Part shown: piece by piece, positions 1-8,386 of the stretch
How the letters are laid out: every line of letters begins with the position of its first letter
Position numbering within the stretch: position 1 is the first letter of the stretch
Assembly: GCF_012849095.1 (NCBI RefSeq)
Contig: NZ_CP051680.1
Coordinates: forward strand, 6,754,001 to 6,818,000
DNA length: 64,000 nt
DNA from: Cohnella herbarum
GTDB taxonomy: Bacteria; Bacillota; Bacilli; Paenibacillales; Paenibacillaceae
Direction of reading: 5' to 3'
Notes under the pieces: generated by a model
Told to the model about the DNA's origin: nothing
Seen by the model: only the letters and a program-made list of their open reading frames with translations
The model's database searches: none
Made by a program: the position numbers and the translations under genes

Positions 1-1
1 C

Positions 2-1468
2 TTGTCCATTCGCGTGAAGCTCGTCCTATCCTACTTGGCTATGTTGGTCGTGCCGTTCGTGCTGTCTATCATAGCCTTCGCCGTGATTTTTTATTTCTAC
101 GCAAGTCACGGCAGTCCGTTTATGAAAATGGTAGAACAGGAAGCGAGCCTGTATGCGGAGATCAAGCTGACGAGCATTCGCGAGCCGGAGCAATTCCTTC
201 GGAAGGACGTAGCCGAGAATTTCGAAGAGCGATTAAGACAAATGAACATGAATCTGATTATACGAGTGAATCAGGATATTCAATATGCTGCGCCTAGTTT
301 ACTCTCGTCGGATCTCCTCGGGCAGTTGCCCGCTTTCGGGACGGTATCCGAGGAGGAGGGAGAATTCCGCAAAAAACATAGGATTGCGCGTCATGAGGAC
401 TTTCTGCTGCCGGACGGGCGCGAAGGCTCTATTTTCGTCGTCGCGGACGACTTCCCGATTTCCAAAGAAATCATGGAAGCTTTTATCTGGTTGGCGGCTA
501 TCGTTCTGGTTATTTTGGCTCTTACCAACGGGGTGCTGACTTATTTGATGTCGCGCAGCATCATTCGTCCCTTGAAAGCCTTGCAGAGAGCGACGGAAGA
601 AATTAAAGAAGGCAATCTGAATCATGAGGTCAAACCGCGTTCCAAGGACGAGATCGGGAAGCTTAGCGTTGCATTTGAAGAAATGCGCAAGAAGCTCAAG
701 GAATCGGTCGAACTGCAACTGCGCTACGAGGAAAACCGCAAAGAATTGGTCTCGAACATCTCGCACGATTTGAAAACGCCGGTTACCGCGATTAAGGGCT
801 ACGTGGAAGGAATCATTGACGGAGTGACGGACTCGCCCGATAAGCTTGACCGGTACGTCAAGATTATTTATGCCAAAGCGGTGGATATGGATCGGATGAT
901 CGATGAGCTGTTCCTCATCTCCAAGCTGGAAATGGGCAAACTCACCTTTCAATTCGAACCGGTGGATTTAGGCGCTTATTTGCAAGATTGCGCGCTCGAA
1001 ATACATTTGGATATGGAGAAAAGGGGCATCAAGCTGCAACTGAACATCTTGCCGGGGAATTCGGCGCTCATTATGGCCGATCGCGAGAAGTTAAAGCGCG
1101 TGCTCATGAATATATTGGAAAACGCGATGAAATACATGGATAAACCGGACGGAAGAGTAGGGCTGAACGTCCACATGGAAGAGGGGAGGGCCGTCATCGG
1201 CGTGAGCGATAACGGTCAGGGAATCGCCCAAGAGGTGCTCCCTCATATATTCGATCGGTTTTACCGGGCGGATCCATCCCGTAATTCATCCACCGGCGGG
1301 AGCGGGCTTGGACTGTCTATCGCTAGGCAGATCGTTGAAGAGCATGGCGGTCTGATCTGGGCCGAAAGCGAGCTTGGCATGGGCACAACGGTTTATGTGG
1401 CGTTGCCGCTGCGGAGCAGGGACGAGAGGGGGACAGCGGAACATGGGCACAAAGATCTTGATCATTGA
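2..1468 (+). CDS. HAMP-domain sensor histidine kinase
   Basis: Membrane sensor kinase that should phosphorylate the response regulator encoded immediately downstream. The 488-residue product has a first membrane segment at about residues 9-32, an extracytoplasmic loop of about 125 residues, a second membrane segment near 160-183, a HAMP linker near 185-237, an H-box SHDLKTP with the phospho-acceptor His at about 255, and a HATPase domain with an N-box (NILENAMKY) and a G-box (DNGQGI). The start taken is the TTG at base 2. It gives a natural N-terminus (MSIRVKLVLSYLAM), but the ribosome site would lie outside the window, so a longer protein cannot be excluded. The next gene overlaps it by 26 bases, which implies translational coupling. 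The signal sensed is unknown; the loop shows no family that I recognise. Confidence 0.9.
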   Translation: MSIRVKLVLSYLAMLVVPFVLSIIAFAVIFYFYASHGSPFMKMVEQEASLYAEIKLTSIREPEQFLRKDVAENFEERLRQMNMNLIIRVNQDIQYAAPSLLSSDLLGQLPAFGTVSEEEGEFRKKHRIARHEDFLLPDGREGSIFVVADDFPISKEIMEAFIWLAAIVLVILALTNGVLTYLMSRSIIRPLKALQRATEEIKEGNLNHEVKPRSKDEIGKLSVAFEEMRKKLKESVELQLRYEENRKELVSNISHDLKTPVTAIKGYVEGIIDGVTDSPDKLDRYVKIIYAKAVDMDRMIDELFLISKLEMGKLTFQFEPVDLGAYLQDCALEIHLDMEKRGIKLQLNILPGNSALIMADREKLKRVLMNILENAMKYMDKPDGRVGLNVHMEEGRAVIGVSDNGQGIAQEVLPHIFDRFYRADPSRNSSTGGSGLGLSIARQIVEEHGGLIWAESELGMGTTVYVALPLRSRDERGTAEHGHKDLDH

Positions 1469-2135
1469 AGACGAGCAAATTATAGCGGAGCTGGAGCGGG
1501 ATTATTTGGAGATCAGCGGATTTTCCGTGGATATCGAGAATTGCGGGGAGAAAGGGCTGCAACGCGCGCTCAGATCGGATTACGATCTGATTATTCTCGA
1601 TCTCATGCTGCCGAAGATCGACGGCTTCGAAATCTGCCGGAGAATACGCAACGAGAAGGATATCCCGATTATTATGGTGTCCGCGAAGAAAGAAGATATC
1701 GACAAGATTCGAGGTCTAGGTCTTGGCGCGGATGATTATATCATCAAGCCCTTCAGTCCGGGAGAGCTCGTCGCCCGGGTGAAAGCCCATCTGTCGCGCT
1801 ATGAAAGACTCAGCGGCCGGAAGGAAACCCGCAACGATGAAATCCACATTCACGGGTTGTCGATAGACAAGACGGCTCGTCGCGTATTCGTGAACGAGAA
1901 GGAAGTGACGTTTACGACCAAGGAATTCGATTTGTTGTGCTGTCTGGCCATGAATCCCAATAGGGTATTCAGCAAAGAGCAACTGTTCGATCAGATATGG
2001 GGCATGGAAGCCATGGGCGAAATCGCCACGGTAACGGTACATATCAGCAAGCTTCGCGAGAAGATCGAGGCGAACCCGTCCAAGCCCCAATACATCGAGA
2101 CGATTTGGGGCGCCGGTTATCGTTTTAGAATTTAA
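1443..2135 (+). CDS. OmpR/PhoB-family response regulator
   Basis: A 230-residue transcription factor and partner of the upstream kinase. The receiver domain has the acidic pair E9/D10, the phospho-acceptor Asp at about residue 53 (IILDLMLP) and the conserved Lys in IIKPF near residue 102. The C-terminal half is a winged-helix DNA-binding domain ending in VTVHISKLREKIE and TIWGAGYRF, typical of the OmpR class. The ATG at 1443 is chosen because a purine-rich GAGGGGG lies about 9 bases before it and the N-terminus MGTKILIIEDE is canonical; upstream in-frame codons would add a spurious Arg-rich tail. The gene overlaps the kinase by 26 bases. Target genes are not evident in the window. Confidence 0.92.
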   Translation: MGTKILIIEDEQIIAELERDYLEISGFSVDIENCGEKGLQRALRSDYDLIILDLMLPKIDGFEICRRIRNEKDIPIIMVSAKKEDIDKIRGLGLGADDYIIKPFSPGELVARVKAHLSRYERLSGRKETRNDEIHIHGLSIDKTARRVFVNEKEVTFTTKEFDLLCCLAMNPNRVFSKEQLFDQIWGMEAMGEIATVTVHISKLREKIEANPSKPQYIETIWGAGYRFRI

Positions 2136-2165
2136 CGTAATGCACGGTGACACCGTCAACGAATA

Positions 2166-2199
2166 AAAGGCCGAACGGAGTTAACCCCGTTCGGCCTTT
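2166..2199. terminator. Bidirectional intrinsic terminator between convergent genes
   Basis: Perfect 13-bp inverted repeat (arms 2166-2178 and 2187-2199) around an 8-base loop. T-rich sequence follows on both strands. It separates the response regulator (rightward) from the YjzC-like gene (leftward). Confidence 0.85.
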
Positions 2200-2251
2200 C
2201 GTGCATATCGACGCTGAATTTAATCTCGCAGTCCGAACTTTCGCCAAACCG

Positions 2252-2530
2252 CTATTTCTTTCCGCGGTCCATCTGGCGACGGGGATGATCGATCTTGCCC
2301 ATCTTGTCCACGTCGTCCTCTTTCGGGACAAGCCGCGGATCCGTTCGGCCCTCGTGATGGTTGTCGAAACTGAACTCGGTCAGCTTCCACTCCGTTTCGC
2401 CTAGAATCAGATCGGAGGGGAACGCATCTCCGCGCTTGAGCTTCTGCGCTTGTCCCGCCTCGTTCTCGTAGACGCCATCAACTTCGACTTTTTCTCCGGA
2501 CATCGGGTCCATGCTGTTAGAGTCGCTCAT
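2252..2530 (-). CDS. Small hydrophilic YjzC-like protein
   Basis: A 92-residue, highly charged protein with no membrane segment. The stretch DGVYENEAGQAQKLKRGD followed by FPSDLILGETEW resembles the short YjzC-type proteins of Bacilli (a Gly-Val-Tyr element, then a Lys-rich strand and an FP motif), but the match is by eye and the C-terminal half is unlike YjzC. The start at 2530 is preceded by GAGGGAG at a good distance; the reading frame extends 17 codons further upstream without a ribosome site. It lies 13 bases after a 47-residue gene on the same strand and probably shares its message. The function is unknown. Confidence 0.6.
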   Translation of the reverse strand: MSDSNSMDPMSGEKVEVDGVYENEAGQAQKLKRGDAFPSDLILGETEWKLTEFSFDNHHEGRTDPRLVPKEDDVDKMGKIDHPRRQMDRGKK

Positions 2531-2543
2531 CTTGTTCGCTCCC

Positions 2544-2687
2544 TCACAATCCGTGTTTCGGAACGGCCGCTCTATCGGCATCCGATTGAAGCTGGCGCGC
2601 TCTGTCCTTGCCCGCCCCGGTTTGGTCTGCTTCCGATTGAGCTTTGCTGGCCGCTTTCTGGTTGGCGGAAGGGTTCTTTCCCGACAT
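2544..2687 (-). CDS. 47-residue hydrophilic small protein
   Basis: A short frame encoding a Lys/Ala/Gln/Asp-rich peptide that begins MSGKNPSANQKAASKAQSEA and ends in VPKHGL. It is supported by an excellent AAGGAGG ribosome site about 10 bases before the ATG and by its position directly upstream of the YjzC-like gene. It has no Cys, no hydrophobic stretch and a composition like small spore or stress proteins of Bacilli, though I cannot assign it to a named Ssp family. It is too short for many gene callers. Expression is inferred from the ribosome site only. Confidence 0.6.
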   Translation of the reverse strand: MSGKNPSANQKAASKAQSEADQTGAGKDRARQLQSDADRAAVPKHGL

Positions 2688-2776
2688 GACCACCATTCCT
2701 CCTTTTTATTCCGTGCACTTTAGGGTGCCACTGGAGGAGGAGCGTTATGCTTGGCAATAAGTGCTCGGGAGTCGGC

Positions 2777-3406
2777 TTAGTGATACCGGGCTTCCAACTT
2801 ACGGCCGCCTAGCCACATTAAGATGAGGAAGGCAATGGCCATGACAATGCGCCAAGGCTGGTCGGCCATCGCTTGCAGATCATGTCCCAGGAAGGAGAGC
2901 GTGAAGATCATTACGCCCTTGCCAAGCGCCATAGCGATAAAGAAAGTATGTAAAGGAATTTTCGATAAGCCTGAAGCGATATTGACGATAACGGAAGGCG
3001 AGAAAGGAAAACAAGCCAATAAAAATATCGGTGTGAAACCCTTGCGTTCGATGTAATCGAAAAACTTTTTCGACTTCGGAAATCTCCGGCGAATGCGGTC
3101 TCCATATCGGTATCCGAAACGCCGGGCTAGCATGAATACCAAGAAGGAGCCCGAAGCCACTCCGATCCACGAGAACAGGAAACCCCACCACATGCCGTAT
3201 GCGGCGGCATTCGCAACGACGAATACGACAAGAGGAAGAATGGGCAGTAAGGCTTCGAGGAACGGAAGCAGGATGCCGGGAAGAGGCCCGAACTGAGAGT
3301 AGCGTTGGAGGAGACTCTTGATCTCCTCCAGATTGATGTCTTTCGCATAAGAGATCCATTCGTGAAAGCTCCATGCGGACGACCATAACAAGTGCGCACT
3401 GTACAT
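2777..3406 (-). CDS. TVP38/TMEM64-family (SNARE-associated) membrane protein
   Basis: A 209-residue integral membrane protein of the DedA-related TVP38/TMEM64 family. About five hydrophobic segments are visible, including FLEALLPILPLVVFVVANAA and the family core with a Gly-rich turn (WGFLFSWIGVASGSFLVFML), followed by ARRFGYRYGDR and the re-entrant motif LACFPFSPSVIVNIASGLSK. Family members are linked to lipid scrambling or translocation; the substrate here is unknown. The ATG at 3406 is preferred because GGAG lies 7 bases upstream. A TTG 33 bases further out (3439) is an alternative with no better site. It follows the MFS gene on the same strand by 55 bases, so it may belong to the glycolipid operon. 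Confidence 0.8.
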   Translation of the reverse strand: MYSAHLLWSSAWSFHEWISYAKDINLEEIKSLLQRYSQFGPLPGILLPFLEALLPILPLVVFVVANAAAYGMWWGFLFSWIGVASGSFLVFMLARRFGYRYGDRIRRRFPKSKKFFDYIERKGFTPIFLLACFPFSPSVIVNIASGLSKIPLHTFFIAMALGKGVMIFTLSFLGHDLQAMADQPWRIVMAIAFLILMWLGGRKLEARYH

Positions 3407-3461
3407 CGCTCGAACTCCATTCAACCCAACCGACTCCAAAATCTTGTCGGCGAATATTCGT

Positions 3462-4667
3462 TTATTTCATCCCGTTTACGGGAGGCAGTTCTTCGCCGCC
3501 CTTAAAGAGACGGAAAGGAAAGAAGACGTAAAACAAGCTAATGATCATAAACATGATGCCGGCCAACCCTACGACGGAGGCTTCGTGGTATCGCGTCGCG
3601 ATGAAACCTCCGATGAGCGGACCGACGATCCCGCCTATCCCTTCCACGGTCGAGAAAACGCCCCAACCGAGGCCCTGCTGTCCCGGAGGGACGAAGGTTG
3701 CGAGCAAAGCGTTCCAAGCCGGCAGTACGGCGGCGTAAGAGACCCCTAGCACGAAAGCCCAGAACAAAGCGAGAGCGAGCGGAGGCTTCTGGGTGAGAGC
3801 GATCAGAATGATTCCGAAAGCCAAGAATCCGACGATGAGGAACCATTTTTTGCCGAACGTGTCGGATAGCTTTCCCATCGGGATAAGCCCGACTACGGTG
3901 CAGCCTCCGCCGATAATAAGCAGGATGGAGTAGTGGGTTGCCGACATGCCCAAGCTGTTCACGGCAAAGCTAGGCAAGATCGGAAGCAGCATGCCCGCGC
4001 CAAGCGTCTGCAGGACCATGCCGGGCAGCAGCAGCTTCATGTCCTTAAGCCGGCTTCCGAGTATGGCCAGCTGTTCTCGGAACGGGACGATGTCGATATG
4101 GACGCTGCGGCTTCCCTTAATAAACAGGGACATGACCCAGGCGGCTAGAGCGACTCCCGTCATTACCCAATAAGTGATCTCCAGGTTGAAATCCAGCAAT
4201 AGATTCGTGACGACCGGTCCGCTGCCTAAGCCGACAAGCCAGACGGTGTACAAGAAACCCATTTGCGTCGCGCGCTGATCTTCTTTTACCCTTGTTAAGC
4301 AGACGATCCAGATCGGAGAAATCCCAATGCCATAGATGGCCGCGGCCGTAATGAATACCCAAGGGATATCTGCGAACTGAAGCGCGGCTATTCCGATCAA
4401 CGAGAATAATAATCCGATGCTCACGACCGTGCGGATCGACAGACGGTCTAGTAGATAGCCGATAGCCAGCTTAAGTCCCGTATCCGTAATGTAGTGGGCC
4501 GTGATTGCGGCGCCGATGACGTCAAGGTCGAGACCGAGAGCTTTATCTCCATAGATCGGCAGGAAGCTGATCAGGGCCGCGCCCCGCACGAATTCAACTA
4601 AGAAGAGGATCGTCAAATAAAGCAGCATGTCCGATTGGAAAAAAAATTTCGTGAAAGCTTTGCTCAC
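3462..4667 (-). CDS. MFS transporter, candidate LtaA-like glycolipid flippase
   Basis: A 401-residue, 12-segment major-facilitator protein. The N-terminal GTG is preceded by AAAGGAGAG. Segment 1 carries Glu25-x-x-Arg28 (VEFVRGA), and Asp62 sits in HYITDTG. Staphylococcus aureus LtaA, the MFS flippase for the lipoteichoic-acid anchor lipid, has functionally important Glu32, Arg35 and Asp68 with nearly the same spacing (from memory of the literature). It lies 84 bases downstream of a processive diacylglycerol glycosyltransferase, just as ltaA follows ypfP in S. aureus. The flippase role is therefore inferred from context plus motif; a drug-efflux MFS protein is the alternative. Confidence 0.7.
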   Translation of the reverse strand: MSKAFTKFFFQSDMLLYLTILFLVEFVRGAALISFLPIYGDKALGLDLDVIGAAITAHYITDTGLKLAIGYLLDRLSIRTVVSIGLLFSLIGIAALQFADIPWVFITAAAIYGIGISPIWIVCLTRVKEDQRATQMGFLYTVWLVGLGSGPVVTNLLLDFNLEITYWVMTGVALAAWVMSLFIKGSRSVHIDIVPFREQLAILGSRLKDMKLLLPGMVLQTLGAGMLLPILPSFAVNSLGMSATHYSILLIIGGGCTVVGLIPMGKLSDTFGKKWFLIVGFLAFGIILIALTQKPPLALALFWAFVLGVSYAAVLPAWNALLATFVPPGQQGLGWGVFSTVEGIGGIVGPLIGGFIATRYHEASVVGLAGIMFMIISLFYVFFPFRLFKGGEELPPVNGMK

Positions 4668-4751
4668 GATCAGCTCTCCTTTAACGAAGCTTCAATGAGA
4701 AACGAATTTAAGAGGTCGGGATAGACATTAACCTTTGCCTTAGCCCATGAA

Positions 4752-5894
4752 TCATATCCGTACCATAATCGAAGTCGAGGAGGCCTCTTCCATTATATGC
4801 AATTGACGGACAATATCCAAGGCGATCCGATCGGCTGCTCCTTTTTTGCTTAAAGATCGCAGCGCGAGTTTCATCTCCAATTGGCGTCCGGGCTCAGAAA
4901 ATAGCTCGGTAACGGCGCTTAACAACTGTTCGACGGAATGACAAATGACGGCCGCGCCTTTATTTTGCAAATATCGGGCGTTGTTGCGTTCTTGCCCCGG
5001 GACGGGGCGATAGAGGACGATAGGCAGCTCGGCGGAAATCGCTTCGGACAAAGTTAAACCTCCGGGTTTCGTTATTATGCAAGCGGATATCCCCATCAAT
5101 TCATCGATCCGGTCGACATACCCGAGCACCGTAATGTCCCGATTCGCTTTGAATAAGTCGGTTAGAGAGTCCTTTAATTTTTGCCGGCGCCCGCATACGA
5201 CCGCTACTTGCGTTTCGCGGCGGAGAGCTAGTTTACGGCAAAGCTCGGCGGTTTCCGACCCGCTCGCGTTGGCTGCGGCTATCATGAGCACGATAGGTTT
5301 ATGAGGAGATAAGCCGTAATGGGCGGCGGTTCCCGATCCCGCCAAGAAATCCGGGCGAATCGGGATGCCCGTTGCGGCTACGCGATGAGAGTCGACGCCC
5401 AGGTCGCAAAGCTGCTTCCTTATATCTTCCGTCGCGACATAATATTTATCCACATCCGGATGTACCCATCTGAAATGCAAGTCAAAATCCGTCACGACGT
5501 TAAACATCGGAATTTTGCGACCCATGCGCTGGCTTACGTATGGAAGGACTAGAATGGGGAACGTATGGATGATGGCATCCGGCTGCTCTTGCTCCACTAG
5601 CTTTTGTAAGGTTACGGTACCGAAGGAATGCAACCAGGAGGCGAACAAGGAATCGGATTTCATTCCTTTAGTCGCTTCGTATACCCATCCGTACACTTGG
5701 GGGAGTACTTGGTAGCTCTTGTTATATACGTAGCGGCTGACTTCGTTAAGGACGGGATGGGATTCAGCGAGTAGATCGATGAGCTTAACTTCCGTATTAC
5801 CTTGCTGGGCAAAGCTAACCTGCAGAGCGGAAGCCGCTTGCCAGTGACCTTCTCCAAAGCGTGCGTACAGGATGAAGATTTTCCTTCGTTTCAT
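4752..5894 (-). CDS. Diacylglycerol glycosyltransferase (UgtP/MGDG-synthase type)
   Basis: A 380-residue GT28-type enzyme predicted to transfer sugar from a nucleotide sugar to diacylglycerol, making membrane glycolipid and the lipoteichoic-acid anchor. The N-terminal MGDG-synthase domain has the glycine-rich FGEGHWQAASAL (residues 13-24). The C-terminal nucleotide-sugar domain contains MIAAANASGSE, the VCGRR strand and ITKPGGLTLSEAISAELPIV, the classic PGG-T-EA donor-binding motif. Length is close to B. subtilis UgtP. The start follows AGGTGG. It is the first gene of a leftward group with the MFS and TVP38 genes. The sugar (glucose or galactose) and processivity cannot be read from sequence. 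Confidence 0.85.
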   Translation of the reverse strand: MKRRKIFILYARFGEGHWQAASALQVSFAQQGNTEVKLIDLLAESHPVLNEVSRYVYNKSYQVLPQVYGWVYEATKGMKSDSLFASWLHSFGTVTLQKLVEQEQPDAIIHTFPILVLPYVSQRMGRKIPMFNVVTDFDLHFRWVHPDVDKYYVATEDIRKQLCDLGVDSHRVAATGIPIRPDFLAGSGTAAHYGLSPHKPIVLMIAAANASGSETAELCRKLALRRETQVAVVCGRRQKLKDSLTDLFKANRDITVLGYVDRIDELMGISACIITKPGGLTLSEAISAELPIVLYRPVPGQERNNARYLQNKGAAVICHSVEQLLSAVTELFSEPGRQLEMKLALRSLSKKGAADRIALDIVRQLHIMEEASSTSIMVRI

Positions 5895-6001
5895 CTTTTG
5901 CCACCTCGCTTATCCCTGTTAGTCATCATCTTAGGTTTCCCAATTATTGTAGCTCCTAAGTGTAAAATGGGGATAAACGCACGAAGAAACGCTCGAAGGA
6001 A

Positions 6002-6021
6002 CCCAGAACCCCTCGATTCTG
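6002..6021 (-). terminator. Possible weak terminator after ilvA
   Basis: Inverted repeat CCAGAA-N8-TTCTGG located 25 bases beyond the ilvA stop on its strand, followed by only a short, impure T tract. A half copy (5956-5968) of the palindrome repeated at 58825-59009 lies just beyond. Confidence 0.35.
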
Positions 6022-6045
6022 GATTTGACGATTTCGTTTAATCAA

Positions 6046-7314
6046 CTAGATGAGCAAATTAAACAGGATCGGATCTTTGTTGAGTTCGATAAACTGGAAC
6101 CCTTTGTCGTTCATTCTGCCGACGAGTCCTTCGTAATCCTCCGGGCTCTTCAACTCGATTCCGACGAGTGCCGGACCGTTCTCTTTGTTATGCTTCTTCG
6201 TGTATTCGAATTGCACGATATCGTCGTTCGGCCCGAGCACGTCATCCAGGAATTCCCTAAGCGCTCCAGCCCGTTGTGGAAAGTTGATCATAAAATAATG
6301 CTTTAATCCCTCGTAGATCAACGAGCGTTCCTTGATTTCCTGCATCCGGTCGATATCGTTGTTGCCGCCGCTAATGATGCAGACGACGTTTTTTCCGCGC
6401 AAAGCTTCTGGATCCATGGCCGAGAGGGCAGCAACCGTTAACGCCCCCGCGGGCTCGGCTACGATCGCGTGCTCGTTGTACAGCTCTAGAATCGTCGTGC
6501 AGACGCGTCCTTCCGGAACGATGACGACGTCGTCCAACAGGTCGCGGCACATCGCATAAGTTAGCTCTCCAACCCGTTTAACGGCCGCCCCGTCCACGAA
6601 TTTGTCGATGTCCGTCAGTGTGACGACTTCGTACGCCTCCAAAGCGCGCTGCATGGAAGGGGCTCCTTCCGGCTCGACTCCGACGATTCGCGTCGTCGGG
6701 CTGATCGCTTTAATATAGCTGGATACGCCCGCGGCGAGTCCGCCTCCGCCGATCGTCACGAATAAGAGATCGATGGAAGGGGAGCCTCCCTCGATGATTT
6801 CTTTGCCAACGGTCGCGTTACCCGCGATGATGCGGGCATCGTCGAAAGGATGAACAAACGGCAGCCCTTGCTGCTGGCTTACACGAATCGCCTCCGCGTA
6901 TGCATCGTCGAACGTATCTCCGATTAGGCGGATGTCAACCTTGTCCCCGCCGAATAGCCGGACTTGGTTGATTTTCTGCCTTGGCGTCGTGGCCGGCATA
7001 TAGATGATCCCGGGAATATTCAGCTTTTGGCAGGAGAAGGCGACGCCTTGGGCGTGATTGCCGGCGCTTGCGCAGATGACGCCCTGGCTTCGTTCTTCTT
7101 CGGATAGCGAAGCGATGAGGTGATAGGCTCCTCGTATTTTGAAGGAACGCACGACTTGCAAATCTTCCCTTTTCAAATAAACGTTGCAACCGAATTTAGC
7201 GGAAAGCGCGCGATTATGCTGCAACGGCGTCGGATTCACTACGTCTTGAAGTACGAGATGAGCGTTTAAGATATCGGCTAGAGATACGTAGTTTTCATGC
7301 TTGGGTCTGGTCAT
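6046..7314 (-). CDS. ilvA: Threonine ammonia-lyase (threonine dehydratase)
   Basis: Pyridoxal-phosphate enzyme converting threonine to 2-oxobutanoate, the committed step of isoleucine synthesis. It has 422 residues, the same size as the short B. subtilis IlvA. The PLP lysine is Lys59 in RSFKIRGAYH; the phosphate-binding Gly loop is GGGGLAAG. A single ACT-like regulatory domain occupies about residues 325-420 (YFMINFPQRAGALREFL). The ATG at 7314 is preceded by GGAAAGGATG. Its leader is a T-box riboswitch read from a strong promoter, so expression should rise when charged tRNA-Ile is scarce. It is a single gene here, with no other ilv genes nearby. Confidence 0.96.
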   Translation of the reverse strand: MTRPKHENYVSLADILNAHLVLQDVVNPTPLQHNRALSAKFGCNVYLKREDLQVVRSFKIRGAYHLIASLSEEERSQGVICASAGNHAQGVAFSCQKLNIPGIIYMPATTPRQKINQVRLFGGDKVDIRLIGDTFDDAYAEAIRVSQQQGLPFVHPFDDARIIAGNATVGKEIIEGGSPSIDLLFVTIGGGGLAAGVSSYIKAISPTTRIVGVEPEGAPSMQRALEAYEVVTLTDIDKFVDGAAVKRVGELTYAMCRDLLDDVVIVPEGRVCTTILELYNEHAIVAEPAGALTVAALSAMDPEALRGKNVVCIISGGNNDIDRMQEIKERSLIYEGLKHYFMINFPQRAGALREFLDDVLGPNDDIVQFEYTKKHNKENGPALVGIELKSPEDYEGLVGRMNDKGFQFIELNKDPILFNLLI

Positions 7315-7344
7315 TCGGGATCATCCTTTCCGTTATTTAGGTAT

Positions 7345-7620
7345 AAAAAAAACCGCCCCCGTAAAAGGGACGGATCGTTATCCGTGGTACCACCCTCGTT
7401 CCGAACTCACATCCTGCCGGATGCAACGTTTGGCGCTCGCGTATCGTATAGTGTGTATACGACGTCCCGTAACGAGGGCGAACGTCAACGCCTACGATAG
7501 ATTTTCGGCGTCGCTTCTCGGGGAGGATATTGATCTGAGCTTCAACCATCGGCTTTCAGCAAATCGCCGACTCTCTGGAGATCGAAGGGTACAGATAACG
7601 TGTTCCCGTCATCGAATGTA
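7345..7620 (-). promoter_or_regulatory. T-box riboswitch (isoleucine) in the ilvA leader
   Basis: On the minus strand the leader shows the conserved T-box core GGGTGGTACCACG (7383-7396), an apical stem I signature with AGAGAGTCGGCGATTTGCTG and AAAGCC around 7552-7575, and a terminator hairpin (arms near 7366-7372 and 7352-7359) followed by eight T. The specifier loop region contains ATC at 7532-7534 and again at 7526-7528, both isoleucine codons, which fits the ilvA product. Uncharged tRNA-Ile should pair with the T-box, favour the antiterminator and allow ilvA transcription. Confidence 0.92.
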
Positions 7621-7626
7621 ATTTCT

Positions 7627-7655
7627 GTTATACGCTTCTCTATGACCGAAGTCAA
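7627..7655 (-). promoter_or_regulatory. SigA promoter of the ilvA T-box leader
   Basis: Minus-strand -35 TTGACT (7650-7655), 17-base spacer, -10 TATAAC (7627-7632). Transcription would start near 7620. The promoter is only 42 bases from the start of the divergent gene at 7697. Confidence 0.8.
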
Positions 7656-7696
7656 TCGCAGATTTGGCAGTTCCGCGAATAGTAAAGGGGATTACG

Positions 7697-8260
7697 ATGA
7701 AAAAATTATTTATAACTCTGTTCGTGCTCGTATTTCTTGCGGCGTTCGCTGGGGTGGGCGCGCTCTATTACGTAAAGCCCGATCGGAATCTGGATTTATC
7801 GTATGAGGCTGTGCCGCTTAAGGATCGGGCTCTTGACATGATTCGCAGGGTGTCGCCCGAAATGATTTTGACGGGGGAGGATATAAGCAATCTCGCGATA
7901 AAGTCGCTGGCGGACAATCCGCAAGTCGAGAAGGACGTGTTGGTGACGGGAGCGGACTTTACGCTGGAGGGAGATCAGCTTATCGCCGATCTGAACATCA
8001 TTTGGAAGAATCAGGTATCCGCTGGAATACAAGTGACTTACTTGCTCCGTTGGGACAATCCCAATGTCGTGGCCACGGTTGAAAAAGCGACGATGAAAGG
8101 AATTACGCTACCGAATTCGATGTTCTCGGATCGACTGATTCCGATCGGGGACGATCTTCCGAAGCTGCTGAAAATCAAGGATCTCGTATGGGGAGACGGC
8201 CAGGTAAAGGTATTATTCCAGAAACCTACGTTACAGGATTTACAACAGTTGATCGGGTAA
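7697..8260 (+). CDS. Membrane-anchored or exported protein of unknown function
   Basis: A 187-residue protein with an N-terminal hydrophobic segment (residues 3-25) directly after MKK, acting as signal peptide or anchor, followed by a soluble extracytoplasmic domain of alternating strands (for example KDVLVTGADFTLEGDQLIADL and QVKVLFQKP). The layout, a short anchor plus a small beta-rich domain, recalls YpmS/DUF2140-type proteins, but I see no diagnostic motif. The ATG at 7697 follows AAAGGGG by 7 bases. It is divergent from the ilvA T-box, and its upstream region overlaps that promoter. No function assigned. Confidence 0.7.
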   Translation: MKKLFITLFVLVFLAAFAGVGALYYVKPDRNLDLSYEAVPLKDRALDMIRRVSPEMILTGEDISNLAIKSLADNPQVEKDVLVTGADFTLEGDQLIADLNIIWKNQVSAGIQVTYLLRWDNPNVVATVEKATMKGITLPNSMFSDRLIPIGDDLPKLLKIKDLVWGDGQVKVLFQKPTLQDLQQLIG

Positions 8261-8386
8261 CTTGTAAGTAGATTTTGGGTCAATATTCTGTAAATGCGTC
8301 TATCAAACTTGTATTCACCCGTTAAAATAGAATAGAGTTGAATGAATGAAGCAGGACTACATACTAATAAAGGTTGGTGCGTTAAT

